Under the pieces are notes generated by a model that worked only from the letters and a program-made list of their open reading frames with translations, did not search any database and had not been told where the DNA came from. Shown in pieces: positions 1 through 8,695 of a stretch of 64,000 nt of DNA. A program made the translations under genes and the position numbers. Location: contig NZ_JAAAWP010000004.1 of assembly GCF_010500915.1 (NCBI RefSeq), forward strand, positions 1 to 64,000, in the 5' to 3' direction. The stretch comes from Alteromonas hispanica. GTDB taxonomy: Bacteria; Pseudomonadota; Gammaproteobacteria; Enterobacterales; Alteromonadaceae. Each line of letters starts with the position of its first letter. Position 1 is the stretch's first letter.

Positions 1-45
1 CCTGCCGCCAGCGTTCAATCTGAGCCATGATCAAACTCTTCAATT
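1..45 (-). rRNA. rrs: 16S rRNA, 5' end only (partial)
   Basis: Read on the minus strand, this is the start of a small-subunit rRNA: the universal forward-primer site AGAGTTTGATCATGGCTCAG is present, followed by the usual start of the gene. Transcription runs off the left edge of the window, so only about 45 nucleotides are seen. The exact 5' end (about position 45) is placed by analogy with E. coli 16S. The leader and promoters lie immediately to the right. Confidence 0.95.
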
Positions 46-111
46 AAATATATCGAATTATGAATCGTCGTATAGACACTCTTAACGAGTGCCCACACAG
101 ATTGTCTTGTC

Positions 112-128
112 TAAATTGTTAAAGAACA
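112..128 (-). promoter_or_regulatory. boxA-like antitermination element in the rrn leader
   Basis: On the minus strand the leader reads TGTTCTTTAACAATTTA, which closely resembles the rrn boxA element (TGCTCTTTAACA type) that recruits NusB/NusE and allows transcription to read through the rRNA operon. It lies about 70 nucleotides ahead of the mature 16S end. nusB is encoded in this same window. Confidence 0.7.
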
Positions 129-200
129 TAGCGACCTCGCCGCTATCTCACCGTAAGCACTTTGCTTCTTGGTGACTCACCCTGTTCGAGTGAGGTGCGC

Positions 201-228
201 ATTATACGCTGGAAGTTTTTACTGTCAA
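201..228 (-). promoter_or_regulatory. rrn promoter P2 (proximal)
   Basis: On the minus strand there is a perfect TTGACA (-35, 223-228), a 16-bp spacer and a perfect TATAAT (-10, 201-206), followed by a G+C-rich discriminator (GCGCACC) typical of stringently controlled rRNA promoters. The 25 bp upstream (about 229-255) are A/T-rich and could be an UP element. Start and strength are inferred, not measured. Confidence 0.8.
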
Positions 229-352
229 CACTTTTTGAAAATTTATTTTCTGAAGCGTTTCTTCGAAACTCCCGTCTTTACTGCCTTACAAAGGTAGTAG
301 AGACTAACTTCGCGGTGTCTGCCGTTTGGCTTTTCCCCCGAAGCGGATGCGC

Positions 353-380
353 ATTTTACTTATCTGCAGACTTTCGTCAA
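353..380 (-). promoter_or_regulatory. rrn promoter P1 (distal)
   Basis: A second minus-strand promoter lies 150 bp upstream of P2: TTGACG (-35, 375-380), a 16-bp spacer and TAAAAT (-10, 353-358), again followed by a GCGC discriminator. Tandem P1/P2 promoters are the normal arrangement for gammaproteobacterial rRNA operons. It begins just after the terminator of pssA. Confidence 0.65.
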
Positions 381-402
381 TAGCTTTCTTAGAATAAAAA
401 GC

Positions 403-430
403 AAAAAAGCGACCGAGTGGTCGCTTTTTG
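403..430 (-). terminator. intrinsic terminator after pssA
   Basis: A perfect stem (AAAAAGCGACC / GGTCGCTTTTT) with a 4-nt loop is flanked by A and T runs, so it can work in both directions. On the minus strand it ends the pssA transcript and separates it from the rrn promoters. Confidence 0.85.
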
Positions 431-519
431 TTCATAATGTTCAGTTATCGCTGATATCTAAGTTGAATACTCGGTTCTTCTCGCAGTATTAAACAAGACG
501 AAATTAAGATAACAAGTCT

Positions 520-1329
520 TTACCCGTTTTTCTGTTCATCGCTGGGTTGCTCTACATCATTGCGCTTGGCACTTTTAAAATCTGCATCTTCTTCATGGTC
601 GCCAACGACATCATCTAAAGTAACTTTATCAACTGTTCTAAATGTATTGATAGGACCAGCAAGTGCATATAACGCAAAAACAATAAATAAAACTAGCGCT
701 GGTTCAGTTGCCACCACAATGAATATAAGTAGTACAAGTAGCAACGCGACAAATGGAACCTTTCCATGCCAGTTCACTTCTTTAAAAGAGTTATATTTAA
801 AATTGCTTACCATAAACAAGCCAGCAAGGCCTGTTACTATAGCGACAACAATACCGTAGTCTGTACCGTTAACATCGTACTCTACGCCAACCCACACAAG
901 GCCAGATACAACCGCCGCAGCTGCTGGGCTTGCTAACCCTTGGAAGAACCGTTTGTCTGCTATACCTACTTGCGTATTAAATCTTGCCAACCTTAACGCG
1001 GCTCCTGCTACATAAACAAACGCAGCAAGCCAGCCCAGCTTACCTAGCTCGGTTAACCCCCAGTTATATGCCACCAATGCTGGAGCCATACCAAACGACA
1101 CCATATCTGCCATAGAGTCATATTCAGCACCGAAGTCACTTTGCGTATTAGTCATACGAGCAACTCGACCATCGAGCCCGTCAAAGATCATGGCGACAAA
1201 GATAGCAACAGCCGCAGCTTCGAAACGACCATTCATAGATGACACAACCGCAAAAAAGCCTGAAAACAGACCCGCAGTAGTTAACAAGTTGGGGAGCAAG
1301 TATATCCCTTTACGCTTTTGTTCAGACAT
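520..1329 (-). CDS. pssA: CDP-diacylglycerol--serine O-phosphatidyltransferase
   Basis: Integral membrane enzyme that joins CDP-diacylglycerol and L-serine to make phosphatidylserine, the precursor of phosphatidylethanolamine. The 269-residue protein has the full CDP-alcohol phosphotransferase signature: DG at 53-54, AR at 57-58, G67, D71 and D75, followed by several hydrophobic segments. This is the membrane (type II, Bacillus/alphaproteobacterial) kind rather than the peripheral E. coli-type PssA. The C-terminal 40 residues are charged and probably cytoplasmic. It is a single-gene unit with its own terminator, downstream of no obvious partner. Function is confident from the motif. Confidence 0.93.
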   Translation of the reverse strand: MSEQKRKGIYLLPNLLTTAGLFSGFFAVVSSMNGRFEAAAVAIFVAMIFDGLDGRVARMTNTQSDFGAEYDSMADMVSFGMAPALVAYNWGLTELGKLGWLAAFVYVAGAALRLARFNTQVGIADKRFFQGLASPAAAAVVSGLVWVGVEYDVNGTDYGIVVAIVTGLAGLFMVSNFKYNSFKEVNWHGKVPFVALLLVLLIFIVVATEPALVLFIVFALYALAGPINTFRTVDKVTLDDVVGDHEEDADFKSAKRNDVEQPSDEQKNG

Positions 1330-1679
1330 ATGTCCTCATAGCTCTACATATATAATGGTGTAATTATTCCATAGATATTGGTTTGCGCATAGTAAAGTAA
1401 GGAATGTTGGCTTTCGTAAGAAACATTATTAGTACCTTTTCCGCATTTTTTATGAGGTGACTAAATAAGCTCCTTGCTTTACCGCCCTCGTTTTCACACA
1501 TAATAAATCTGTTTGCCTGCAGCCTATAAGCAATAACAAAGTATCAAGGTACATACCTAACTCTCTGACTCATTTATTTATCATCAGTATTCATCAATGC
1601 GCGTTTAGTACACGCCATATTTTGTGCCAAGCACTCATTTCAGAGCGCCAATCACAAGCTGGGCTTCAGGAGTCTTACT
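1330..1679. other. 350-bp intergenic region, divergent promoters
   Basis: A/T-rich gap between the divergent pssA and the first exosortase-cargo gene. It must hold both promoters. I see no open frame, RNA gene or strong repeat. I looked for a sigma-54 GG-N10-GC element facing right, as found for the next gene, and did not find one. An AGGAG ribosome binding site sits 7 nt before the ATG at 1680. Confidence 0.4.
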
Positions 1680-2627
1680 ATGTACAAATCTTGCAATTCA
1701 AAATTAGGTCAAATATTTCTAGTTTTACCTATATTGTTCGCATTTATAGTGACCGCATCTCCAGCCTACGCAAAGAAAAATAAAGACTTTTATAAAAACT
1801 GTAATTCAAAAAGTGCGAAGCACGCTTGCAACTCTTCTTTAAAAGAAAATACACATAGCAACGATACAAACAAACCGTATGACCTAATGGCCGATGGTGT
1901 ATCTTATGGAACTAATGCTGCAAACTCTAATGTAACCGTTAATGGAGTGAAAATTTCACTGGCAGCCTTTGCAGATACGCAAAATATTCACAACGAAGTT
2001 GTTGTTGGCGCTAGCTTAGAAAAAATATCTGACAAGTGGGCATATGGCGTTACAAATAATGATGAAGCCGGTTATTACGGATGGTCAGATCATGCGATAG
2101 ACAACGTAAATCATTACAGCCCAGGCAGCGATAATGCTTATTATAGTGGCATGACAAATGTTGAACGTGATTATGATTTTGTTTTGTTGTCTTTTGATAA
2201 AGCAGTCACGCTCACGGGAGCTGGATTCTCATGGCTCGCAAATTTAGACGATAGCCAAGTTTCAGTTGCAGCACTTAATAATACGTCGCTACTAACGTCG
2301 GGCACCAGCACGTGGAGCAATATTGTGGACGATGCGCTAACTACAGGTTCATTTGACATAAAAAGCACTGGCAATTCTAATTATGCGGCCAATTTCACAT
2401 TTAAAGATGCCGCAAATTACTGGCTAGTTGGTGCATACAATACTGTTTTCGGCAATATTGGTGGGCGTATTGGAAATGATGCGTTTAAATTAGCAGCTGT
2501 TGATTTTTCTGTTAAGGAAATTGCGGAGACATCAAACACGACTGAAGTGTCAGAACCTGGCACTGTGGGCTTGCTAATGGCTTGTTCTTTGTTTGTAATG
2601 TTGCGTCGTAAAACTCTGTTTAACTAA
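1680..2627 (+). CDS. exosortase-dependent (PEP-CTERM) secreted protein, paralogue 1
   Basis: The 315-residue protein has an N-terminal signal peptide (hydrophobic 12-28, likely cleavage after AYA) and a C-terminal PEP-CTERM-type tripartite tail: SEPG, a hydrophobic helix of about 15 residues, then RRK. Such tails are recognised by an exosortase, which processes the protein at the inner membrane for release or surface attachment, usually together with exopolysaccharide. The middle is a predicted beta-rich domain with no catalytic motif I recognise; it shares the landmarks VLLSF..VTL, TWS.IV and YWLVGAYNT with the next gene, so the two are paralogues. It may belong to the XDP1 type of exosortase-dependent surface proteins. 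The molecular role is unknown. No exosortase lies in the window. Confidence 0.75.
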   Translation: MYKSCNSKLGQIFLVLPILFAFIVTASPAYAKKNKDFYKNCNSKSAKHACNSSLKENTHSNDTNKPYDLMADGVSYGTNAANSNVTVNGVKISLAAFADTQNIHNEVVVGASLEKISDKWAYGVTNNDEAGYYGWSDHAIDNVNHYSPGSDNAYYSGMTNVERDYDFVLLSFDKAVTLTGAGFSWLANLDDSQVSVAALNNTSLLTSGTSTWSNIVDDALTTGSFDIKSTGNSNYAANFTFKDAANYWLVGAYNTVFGNIGGRIGNDAFKLAAVDFSVKEIAETSNTTEVSEPGTVGLLMACSLFVMLRRKTLFN

Positions 2628-2739
2628 ACTAGACTTTAGATCAATGATAAGTGGTACAACCTGTCAGTTTTTTACTCCAACTACCTTGCGCAAATCCAAA
2701 ACCGATTAAAAACCCAAACAAATCAAACCACTAAAAAAC

Positions 2740-2755
2740 TGGTACAAAACCTGCA
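2740..2755 (+). promoter_or_regulatory. sigma-54 (RpoN) promoter
   Basis: TGGTACAAAACCTGCA has the diagnostic GG-N10-GC spacing of a -24/-12 sigma-54 promoter (GG at 2741-2742, GC at 2753-2754; consensus TGGCAC-N5-TTGCW). It starts about 50 bp before the ATG at 2805. PEP-CTERM cargo genes in exosortase systems are commonly activated by the sigma-54 regulator PrsR, so the context agrees. Confidence 0.7.
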
Positions 2756-2804
2756 CTGTATAAGGCAATTTTGTGAAACTAATTCAAATTCGGTAGTAGT
2801 CCAT

Positions 2805-3749
2805 ATGAAGTATTTAGGTTTGGCCACAGTTTTTCTTTTATTTTCTGGGAACGTGTTAGGTAGCGACAGCAGTTTAGATGAGGGTACATACTCGCTGGTC
2901 AATAGTGGTGTATTGTATTCATTGGTAGGCGATTCTAAAAACGGGACCCTAGTGACTACGATTGATGGTAAAAAGATTTATGTAGGTCTTACAGCGTGGT
3001 CAGATACAGGACGCTACGATAGCACTAGGGACTCGTTCGGAGGAGGTTGGACTTACTCTAGGAAACAAGGATTTAAGTACGAACAAGGAGAAGATGACGA
3101 CTTGGTCGTAGACCAAGGTCGCCTCGATAGGTGGACAAACTCGGGCAGCAATGCGGTAGGTTATGGCCTCATAAATAAGGACTCGACTAAGCAATATGAT
3201 TATAGTGTCTCGAGCGATTTCGGCGATGCGCATACAATCGATAATAGAAGAACAGGTAAGGACAGAGGAAAACAAGACTTCGACATGGTTCTGTTGTCTT
3301 TCAGCGAAAAAGTCACGCTAACGTCTGGCTCTTTCTCTACCATAGAACGGTTCAACACCGACCAATCATCAAAAGAAGTATCTGTGGTTGGACTTGACGA
3401 TATTGATAAGTTCCAAAGCGGTGGAAACTTTACATGGAGTGATATTGTGCCCAGTAGCGCCAAAGGTGCAACGGGCCATTTCTCAGTAGAGAGTCAAGTC
3501 GGCAGCTATCATCAATCTAAATTTATTGGTTTGAGCGCCGCTAGATATTGGTTAGTAGGTGCATACAATACCATTTTTGATGGCGGTGCTTCTCAGGAAA
3601 GCGATTTCGGCTTCAAGTTGTCTGCACTTGGGTTTTCTATCAACAACACTCCTGATACCCCTTCAACTGAAGTTAGCGAGCCAGGTGCTCTTGCTCTAAT
3701 GAGCTTAGGCTTGGGTTTAGTGCTTTACAGACGCAAACGTCGCGCTTAA
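2805..3749 (+). CDS. exosortase-dependent (PEP-CTERM) secreted protein, paralogue 2
   Basis: The 314-residue protein resembles the preceding one. It has a short signal peptide (residues 1-19, cleavage near VLG), a beta-rich middle with the shared VLLSF, TWSDIV and YWLVGAYNT landmarks, and a C-terminal tail of SEPG, a hydrophobic stretch and RRKRR. It is expected to be an exosortase substrate exported by Sec and trimmed at the membrane. It is richer in D, K and R in the first third than paralogue 1. A sigma-54 promoter lies directly upstream and an intrinsic terminator directly downstream, so it appears to be a single-gene unit. Its function beyond surface or matrix protein is not known. Confidence 0.75.
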   Translation: MKYLGLATVFLLFSGNVLGSDSSLDEGTYSLVNSGVLYSLVGDSKNGTLVTTIDGKKIYVGLTAWSDTGRYDSTRDSFGGGWTYSRKQGFKYEQGEDDDLVVDQGRLDRWTNSGSNAVGYGLINKDSTKQYDYSVSSDFGDAHTIDNRRTGKDRGKQDFDMVLLSFSEKVTLTSGSFSTIERFNTDQSSKEVSVVGLDDIDKFQSGGNFTWSDIVPSSAKGATGHFSVESQVGSYHQSKFIGLSAARYWLVGAYNTIFDGGASQESDFGFKLSALGFSINNTPDTPSTEVSEPGALALMSLGLGLVLYRRKRRA

Positions 3750-3784
3750 TTGTTTTAAAACAGTTAAAAAACACGTATCTTTAC

Positions 3785-3809
3785 AAGGTGGCTGAGGCCA
3801 CCTTTTTTT
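3785..3809 (+). terminator. intrinsic terminator after the PEP-CTERM gene
   Basis: A perfect 8-bp stem AAGGTGGC / GCCACCTT with a TGAG loop is followed by a T run. It overlaps the first in-frame ATG of the next reading frame (3810), which argues that the downstream gene starts later, at 3852. Confidence 0.88.
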
Positions 3810-3851
3810 ATGCTATTTTTATGCTTGAGTAGGGCAAACCCAAAGGTAACT

Positions 3852-6665
3852 ATGAACTTGTTTAATAATAAAAAGCGCTTTGTTAAACGCGCTCTCTTCT
3901 TTGTCATCGCCACCTCTTTTTTCACCGTGAACGGTTTTGCCACAACATCAGAGGATTACGAGAAGGCGTTAACGGCGTTTAATCAAAGTGAGTATGACGA
4001 AGCCTATATACACCTTAAAAACAGCCTGCAAAAAGACCCTGAAAATTTAGCCGCTAAAATTCTCATGGGAGAAATCCTACTTATCAATGGTTACCTTACC
4101 GCAGCTGAAATAGAGTTTGTTGAAGCATTAGAAATGGGGGCCGATATAAACTTAGTCGCTGAGCCTCTAGGGAATACCTGGCTATTTTTGAACAAATACC
4201 AAGATATCGTCGACTTTAGCGAACTTGACAAGCTCTCTGGTGACTCTGAGCAAGAATGGCTGCTTATCCGCGCCACTGCATGCATTCGTTTAGAAGATGA
4301 AGCCTGTGCGCTTAACGATTACAACGCACTCTTATCTCGCGCCCCCAACTTTGTGCCTGCGATAAATGGTTTAGCCTCAATTGCTCTTCAAAACGAAGAT
4401 TTAACGAAGGCGTCGACGCTCATCAACAGAGCTATGGATGCAGAGCCAGAAAACGCGATAACGTGGCGATTGAAAGGGCAACTTGCTTATCGTCAGGGCG
4501 ATAAAGATGCAGCAACTGCACACTTACAAAAAGCATTAACCTTTAATCGGGACGATCCCATTGCTCTGCGTAATCTCGTAGACCTCTATTTAGAAGCTAA
4601 AGACTACGACACCGCTAAACTGTTTGTAGACGAGATTATTGAAGATACACCGAATGATCCGCTTGCCATACTTCTCAACAGCTGGCTTCAAAGTAGAGAC
4701 AACGAACAGGCAATAGATAATGAAAAGCTAAAAGAGCTGAATGAGTTTATGGCGCAGCTAGACCCAGAACTTATTACCTCACAACCTATGCTTTTGTACA
4801 TCAGCGGGCTAACTAACTTTTTCAATAACAATATGGAAACTGCAGCGAAGGATTTCACTTCTTACTTGCAAAAAGAGCCTGACGATCTGCAAGCAGTGTT
4901 GATGCTAAGTCAGGTTTATATGGCCACACAGCAGGATAAGCAAGCGCTACTACTACTTGAACGTCATCAGGAAGCGCTTATGGAAGACCCCGATTCAGCA
5001 CTTATGCTTGGCAATCTTTTTATAAGCCAAAACAAAGCGTTTAAAGCAGAACGTTTACTGCAAAACTTAGAGTATAAATATCCTAACGAAGGCAAGTTAC
5101 AGCTTTTCAAAATTAAACTGATGGCCGCAAGAGGCAAGCGAGAAGAGGCACTTTCTATATTAGAAGACAATCTACCAGCGTACCGTGATAACGGAGGATT
5201 CCTATTTACTTATTCGCTAATGAACTTGCAAGCCGAAAAATTTGATAAAGCATTGAATGGCGCAGAGCTCCTTAGTGCCTTATTTCCTAATGAAGCCGAA
5301 GTGTATAACTTGAAGGCCGGAATTCTAATACGTCAGGGACTTCTTGAAGACGCAAAAACCAATATAGAAAAAGCGCTGGAACAAAACCCTACGTTATTCC
5401 CAGCGAAATTTAATTTAGCCGCCACGCACAGTAGATTAGGCAATGTTGAGCAGTCTAATCAGCTTATCGAAGAGCTATTAACGCTATCTCCTCAGCACAA
5501 CGAAACATTGATGCTCAAAGCATTTAACCTTTCAAAAGAAGGTGAGTTAGATAAGGCTAAACAGATTTATCTAGATATTCTCACGCTATCACCATCAAAC
5601 ATGGCGGCAAGAGAACGCCTTTCATCTTTATATCAACAGCAGGGCGACACCAAAAATGCGCTGTATCACTTAGATCTACTGCTAAAAGATGATTTTGATA
5701 ATGCAGACTATCTTCTACGTAAGGCTGCATTGCAAATACAAACCAACGAACGCGCTGATGCAGAGAAAACATTAGGTATTGTTCGCAACTTTATCAACAA
5801 TGATGTGGGTAAGTTAATCACTTATATGGAGCAGGTTCGCGCTATTGGTAACAACGAAGCAGCAGAGGCTGCCATGGCAAGAGCCTATGAAATTTCCAAC
5901 GGCAATACGTTTGTTACCTTACGCTACGCGAGCCTTTTACTAGACCTACAAAACAATGAGAAAGCGAAAACATTACTAAGCAGCCTATCGAAAGAACAGC
6001 AGCAGAGTCCGGTCTATCATTTCTTAACGGGTAGGCTTAATGCTAACCTAGACAAAAGCGAGTCCGCAGTTAACGCTTATAAACGCGCATTAGCTATTGA
6101 TCCAAGTTTTGCCCAAGCTTTCATTGCTATCTATAACTATGCTCTCAACGAACAGTTTGTGGATGTTTTTCTAAGCACTGCCCGAGAGATGGTAAAAGAA
6201 AACGGAAACAACCTACTGGCCAAAAATTTATTGGCGCAGTATTTATTTTTTATCCGAGATTTTGAAGAGTCTACTACTTTATATGAAGAGTTGGTTGAAG
6301 AGCCTAATTTACTTAACCCAGCAGAAGCCTATAATCGACTGGCAATAATGAGCATAGAGAATTCACTCGTTACCGCGAGAAACTATGCGCAAAAAGCCTT
6401 TGAGCTCCAACCAAACTCAGCAAGTATTTTAAATACCTATGGCCATATAAAGGCGCTGCGAGGTGAGTATGAGCAAAGCTTAAAAATGCTTAGAGACGCT
6501 TTTGCCAGAGATGCTAAAGATCCAAATATTCGCTATCACCTTGGCTATACCCTCGCAAAACTCAACAGAATCGATGAAGCGAAGAAAGAACTTGAGTATG
6601 CGGTAAATGTAGAGCGCCCATTCTTCAAGCGCCCTCAAGCAAGGGCACTATTGGAGAGCCTATAA
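3852..6665 (+). CDS. prsT: PEP-CTERM system TPR-repeat protein PrsT
   Basis: Large TPR protein, 937 residues from the chosen start. ATG 3852 is preferred over ATG 3810 because it follows an AAGG ribosome binding site, lies beyond the terminator, and begins a proper signal peptide (basic residues, hydrophobic core, cleavage after GFA). The rest is almost entirely tetratricopeptide repeats (A..LNPN.A-type helices), so it is a periplasmic or secreted scaffold. Length and architecture match PrsT, a marker of the XrtA/PEP-CTERM exosortase and exopolysaccharide systems, where its exact role is unproven. It follows two PEP-CTERM cargo genes but is apart from any exosortase or EPS gene here. Confidence 0.8.
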   Translation: MNLFNNKKRFVKRALFFVIATSFFTVNGFATTSEDYEKALTAFNQSEYDEAYIHLKNSLQKDPENLAAKILMGEILLINGYLTAAEIEFVEALEMGADINLVAEPLGNTWLFLNKYQDIVDFSELDKLSGDSEQEWLLIRATACIRLEDEACALNDYNALLSRAPNFVPAINGLASIALQNEDLTKASTLINRAMDAEPENAITWRLKGQLAYRQGDKDAATAHLQKALTFNRDDPIALRNLVDLYLEAKDYDTAKLFVDEIIEDTPNDPLAILLNSWLQSRDNEQAIDNEKLKELNEFMAQLDPELITSQPMLLYISGLTNFFNNNMETAAKDFTSYLQKEPDDLQAVLMLSQVYMATQQDKQALLLLERHQEALMEDPDSALMLGNLFISQNKAFKAERLLQNLEYKYPNEGKLQLFKIKLMAARGKREEALSILEDNLPAYRDNGGFLFTYSLMNLQAEKFDKALNGAELLSALFPNEAEVYNLKAGILIRQGLLEDAKTNIEKALEQNPTLFPAKFNLAATHSRLGNVEQSNQLIEELLTLSPQHNETLMLKAFNLSKEGELDKAKQIYLDILTLSPSNMAARERLSSLYQQQGDTKNALYHLDLLLKDDFDNADYLLRKAALQIQTNERADAEKTLGIVRNFINNDVGKLITYMEQVRAIGNNEAAEAAMARAYEISNGNTFVTLRYASLLLDLQNNEKAKTLLSSLSKEQQQSPVYHFLTGRLNANLDKSESAVNAYKRALAIDPSFAQAFIAIYNYALNEQFVDVFLSTAREMVKENGNNLLAKNLLAQYLFFIRDFEESTTLYEELVEEPNLLNPAEAYNRLAIMSIENSLVTARNYAQKAFELQPNSASILNTYGHIKALRGEYEQSLKMLRDAFARDAKDPNIRYHLGYTLAKLNRIDEAKKELEYAVNVERPFFKRPQARALLESL

Positions 6666-6701
6666 AAAGCGCTGCATAATTGGGCATGAGTAGTTCGTCA
6701 G

Positions 6702-8441
6702 CTACACACAGCACGCACAATTTCTTACATACTTATCCATCCCACCGATGCCTGGATTAAAGGTATTGGTGGGGTCTAGCTCTCGGTAGAACTTTTGAAG
6801 ACCATCTTCCGCTGTATACAAATGCCCTACGTTATGCTCAGCTGGATATTTGGCTCCACGGGTGTCGAGCAATGCGAGCATATCAGCTTTAATTTGTTTG
6901 GCATCTGCGTCCTTTTTAAGCACGTAGTCTTGATGAAATACGTGGCAGAAAAAGTGTCCGTAGTAGAGAGATTTATCAATATGCTCTGAGATATGCGCAG
7001 GTAGTGTTTCCAGCCAGTCTTCGTCATTGCGCCTAAGTGCAATATCCAGCGCTAACACTTCTCCCACATCTTGTGCGTGAAGCGTTTGATAACGAACGGC
7101 TGCACCCGCTGCTGCAAACCTGAGTAAAAATGCCCTTGCCGCTTCTTCTTTATTGCAAATAATAAATTCCCCGTTCCCCTCTTCATCAAATAACCGGCTT
7201 AAATAATCTTTGGCCTCTTGAACACCTTGGTTACTCATTTTAATAATAAGATGATGCTCGTATTTATCTCTGAAATTAGTTAACGAACGAGGTAGAAACG
7301 CGGGAAATAAGCCGCCTACAAACTGCATTACTTTGTCTGTGAGGTGACTTGGAAACAAGGGCGATTTATTCAGAACGGCGTCAATACGTCCCTTCATTGC
7401 GAAAAGTTTTGGAAGTGCATCGGTACCCAAATGATGGATACTCAGGCACGTATCTTTGCCATACTTTTCTGCAATATTAAACATATCTCTGTGCAAATAC
7501 TCCCCTACCTCAGGTAGCTGGGAAAACTGCTCCAAAAAATCTCGCCTTATGCGCGTCAAGACATTAGGGTCATTGGTTCCCACGTAAAAAGTTTGCTCTT
7601 CGTCAGGCACCTCAAACGTATCTACGATTACCGCAAAAACAGCGATTTTGCCCGCACATCCGCTTGCTTCATAAAGGCGTGTTGTATCAGCGTTAAATCG
7701 GCTTGGCGTATCCGCACTTGTGTCTCTTACTCTTTTCTCATAGTCACTGGCCGAGGCTTTTTTATCCCATTGCAACCCGTCTTTAGAAAAACGACCTGAA
7801 GAGAGGTTTTGAATTATATCTTCGGGTGAGCTTCCTAAATCGATACCTAAATGATTAACAAGGGTTAAATTACCCTCACTATTTACTTTGGCAAATAGCG
7901 AGAGTTCGGTATAAGCCGGCCCGCGTTTAACCAATGCACCGCCCGAATTGTTCGCAACCCCGCCGATAATTGAGGCGCCTAAGCAAGAGGAACCAATAAC
8001 AGAATGCGGCGCTCGCCCCATGGGTCCTAGCATTTTCTCAAGCTTGTGAAGCGTGGCACCTGGGAAGCTTAAAGCCTGCTTTCCCTCATTAAGCAGTACT
8101 ATCTCATTCATCGCTAAGGTGTTAATAATTACCACAGGCCTGTCATAGTCGTCGCCACTTGGCGTAGAACCCTCGGTCAACCCCGTATTAGCAGCCTGCA
8201 TGATGATAATACAGTTTTCAGCCACACATACTTTGAGCACTTCCCAGTATTCCATTAACGTTTGAGGGAATAAGACAGCGAGCGCCTCGCCTTTCCCAGA
8301 ACGCCAGCCCGTTCGATAATGCTTAGTTCTTTTGCGCGAATGCGAGACAGCACCGTCACCTAAAACGCGCTTAAACTGCTCAATAATTTTGATTGTTTCC
8401 ACCTGCATTTTCTCTTGCTGCCCTACTACTATTTCAGTCAC
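6702..8441 (-). CDS. dld: quinone-dependent D-lactate dehydrogenase
   Basis: Peripheral inner-membrane flavoprotein that oxidises D-lactate to pyruvate and feeds electrons to quinone. The 579 residues are close to E. coli Dld (571). The N-terminal FAD-binding type 4 (PCMH) fold is marked by NTGLTEGSTPSG and a GVANNSGG segment; the C-terminal half carries the Dld membrane-binding and cap region and ends with the family-like FNPGIGG before a cysteine-rich tail. The frame opens with GTG at 8441. An ATG at 8408, twelve codons in, has a better purine-rich ribosome binding site and may be the true start. It is convergent with prsT and forms its own unit. Confidence 0.92.
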   Translation of the reverse strand: MTEIVVGQQEKMQVETIKIIEQFKRVLGDGAVSHSRKRTKHYRTGWRSGKGEALAVLFPQTLMEYWEVLKVCVAENCIIIMQAANTGLTEGSTPSGDDYDRPVVIINTLAMNEIVLLNEGKQALSFPGATLHKLEKMLGPMGRAPHSVIGSSCLGASIIGGVANNSGGALVKRGPAYTELSLFAKVNSEGNLTLVNHLGIDLGSSPEDIIQNLSSGRFSKDGLQWDKKASASDYEKRVRDTSADTPSRFNADTTRLYEASGCAGKIAVFAVIVDTFEVPDEEQTFYVGTNDPNVLTRIRRDFLEQFSQLPEVGEYLHRDMFNIAEKYGKDTCLSIHHLGTDALPKLFAMKGRIDAVLNKSPLFPSHLTDKVMQFVGGLFPAFLPRSLTNFRDKYEHHLIIKMSNQGVQEAKDYLSRLFDEEGNGEFIICNKEEAARAFLLRFAAAGAAVRYQTLHAQDVGEVLALDIALRRNDEDWLETLPAHISEHIDKSLYYGHFFCHVFHQDYVLKKDADAKQIKADMLALLDTRGAKYPAEHNVGHLYTAEDGLQKFYRELDPTNTFNPGIGGMDKYVRNCACCV

Positions 8442-8552
8442 TTAGATCTTCAGCCACTTGTGTCTAGCTATTGAACGCTTATGTATATTGCTAGTTTTCT
8501 TATACCAATCATCATAATCTTTGAGGGGATTTAGCCCAACTAAAATTGCAAT

Positions 8553-8583
8553 AAAAAAAGCGGGTGCCTCGCGACACCCGCTT
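8553..8583 (-). terminator. intrinsic terminator after clpB
   Basis: On the minus strand AAGCGGGTG and CACCCGCTT form a 9-bp stem with an 8-nt loop followed by a run of seven Ts. It ends clpB transcription about 110 nt after the stop codon. Confidence 0.85.
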
Positions 8584-8695
8584 AATCGTATCTATAGTTT
8601 GTTACCTAGCGCCGTGGCTATAAATGTATCTTATCGCTTGCGAACCGCACGGGGTAACACTTAAACAAATAGCAGAACATTCTCCCTTCTGTTTC

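Noticed and set aside
162..383. 73-residue plus-strand frame in the rrn leader
   Set aside because: It covers the tandem rRNA promoters on the opposite strand and has no coding signature.
1330..1679. Sigma-54 promoter before the first exosortase cargo gene
   Set aside because: Several GG dinucleotides were checked, but none has a GC exactly 10 bases later with a TGG-type -24 element.
3810..3851. Upstream start for prsT at 3810
   Set aside because: That ATG lies in the terminator of the previous gene, and the extra 14 residues break the signal peptide pattern.
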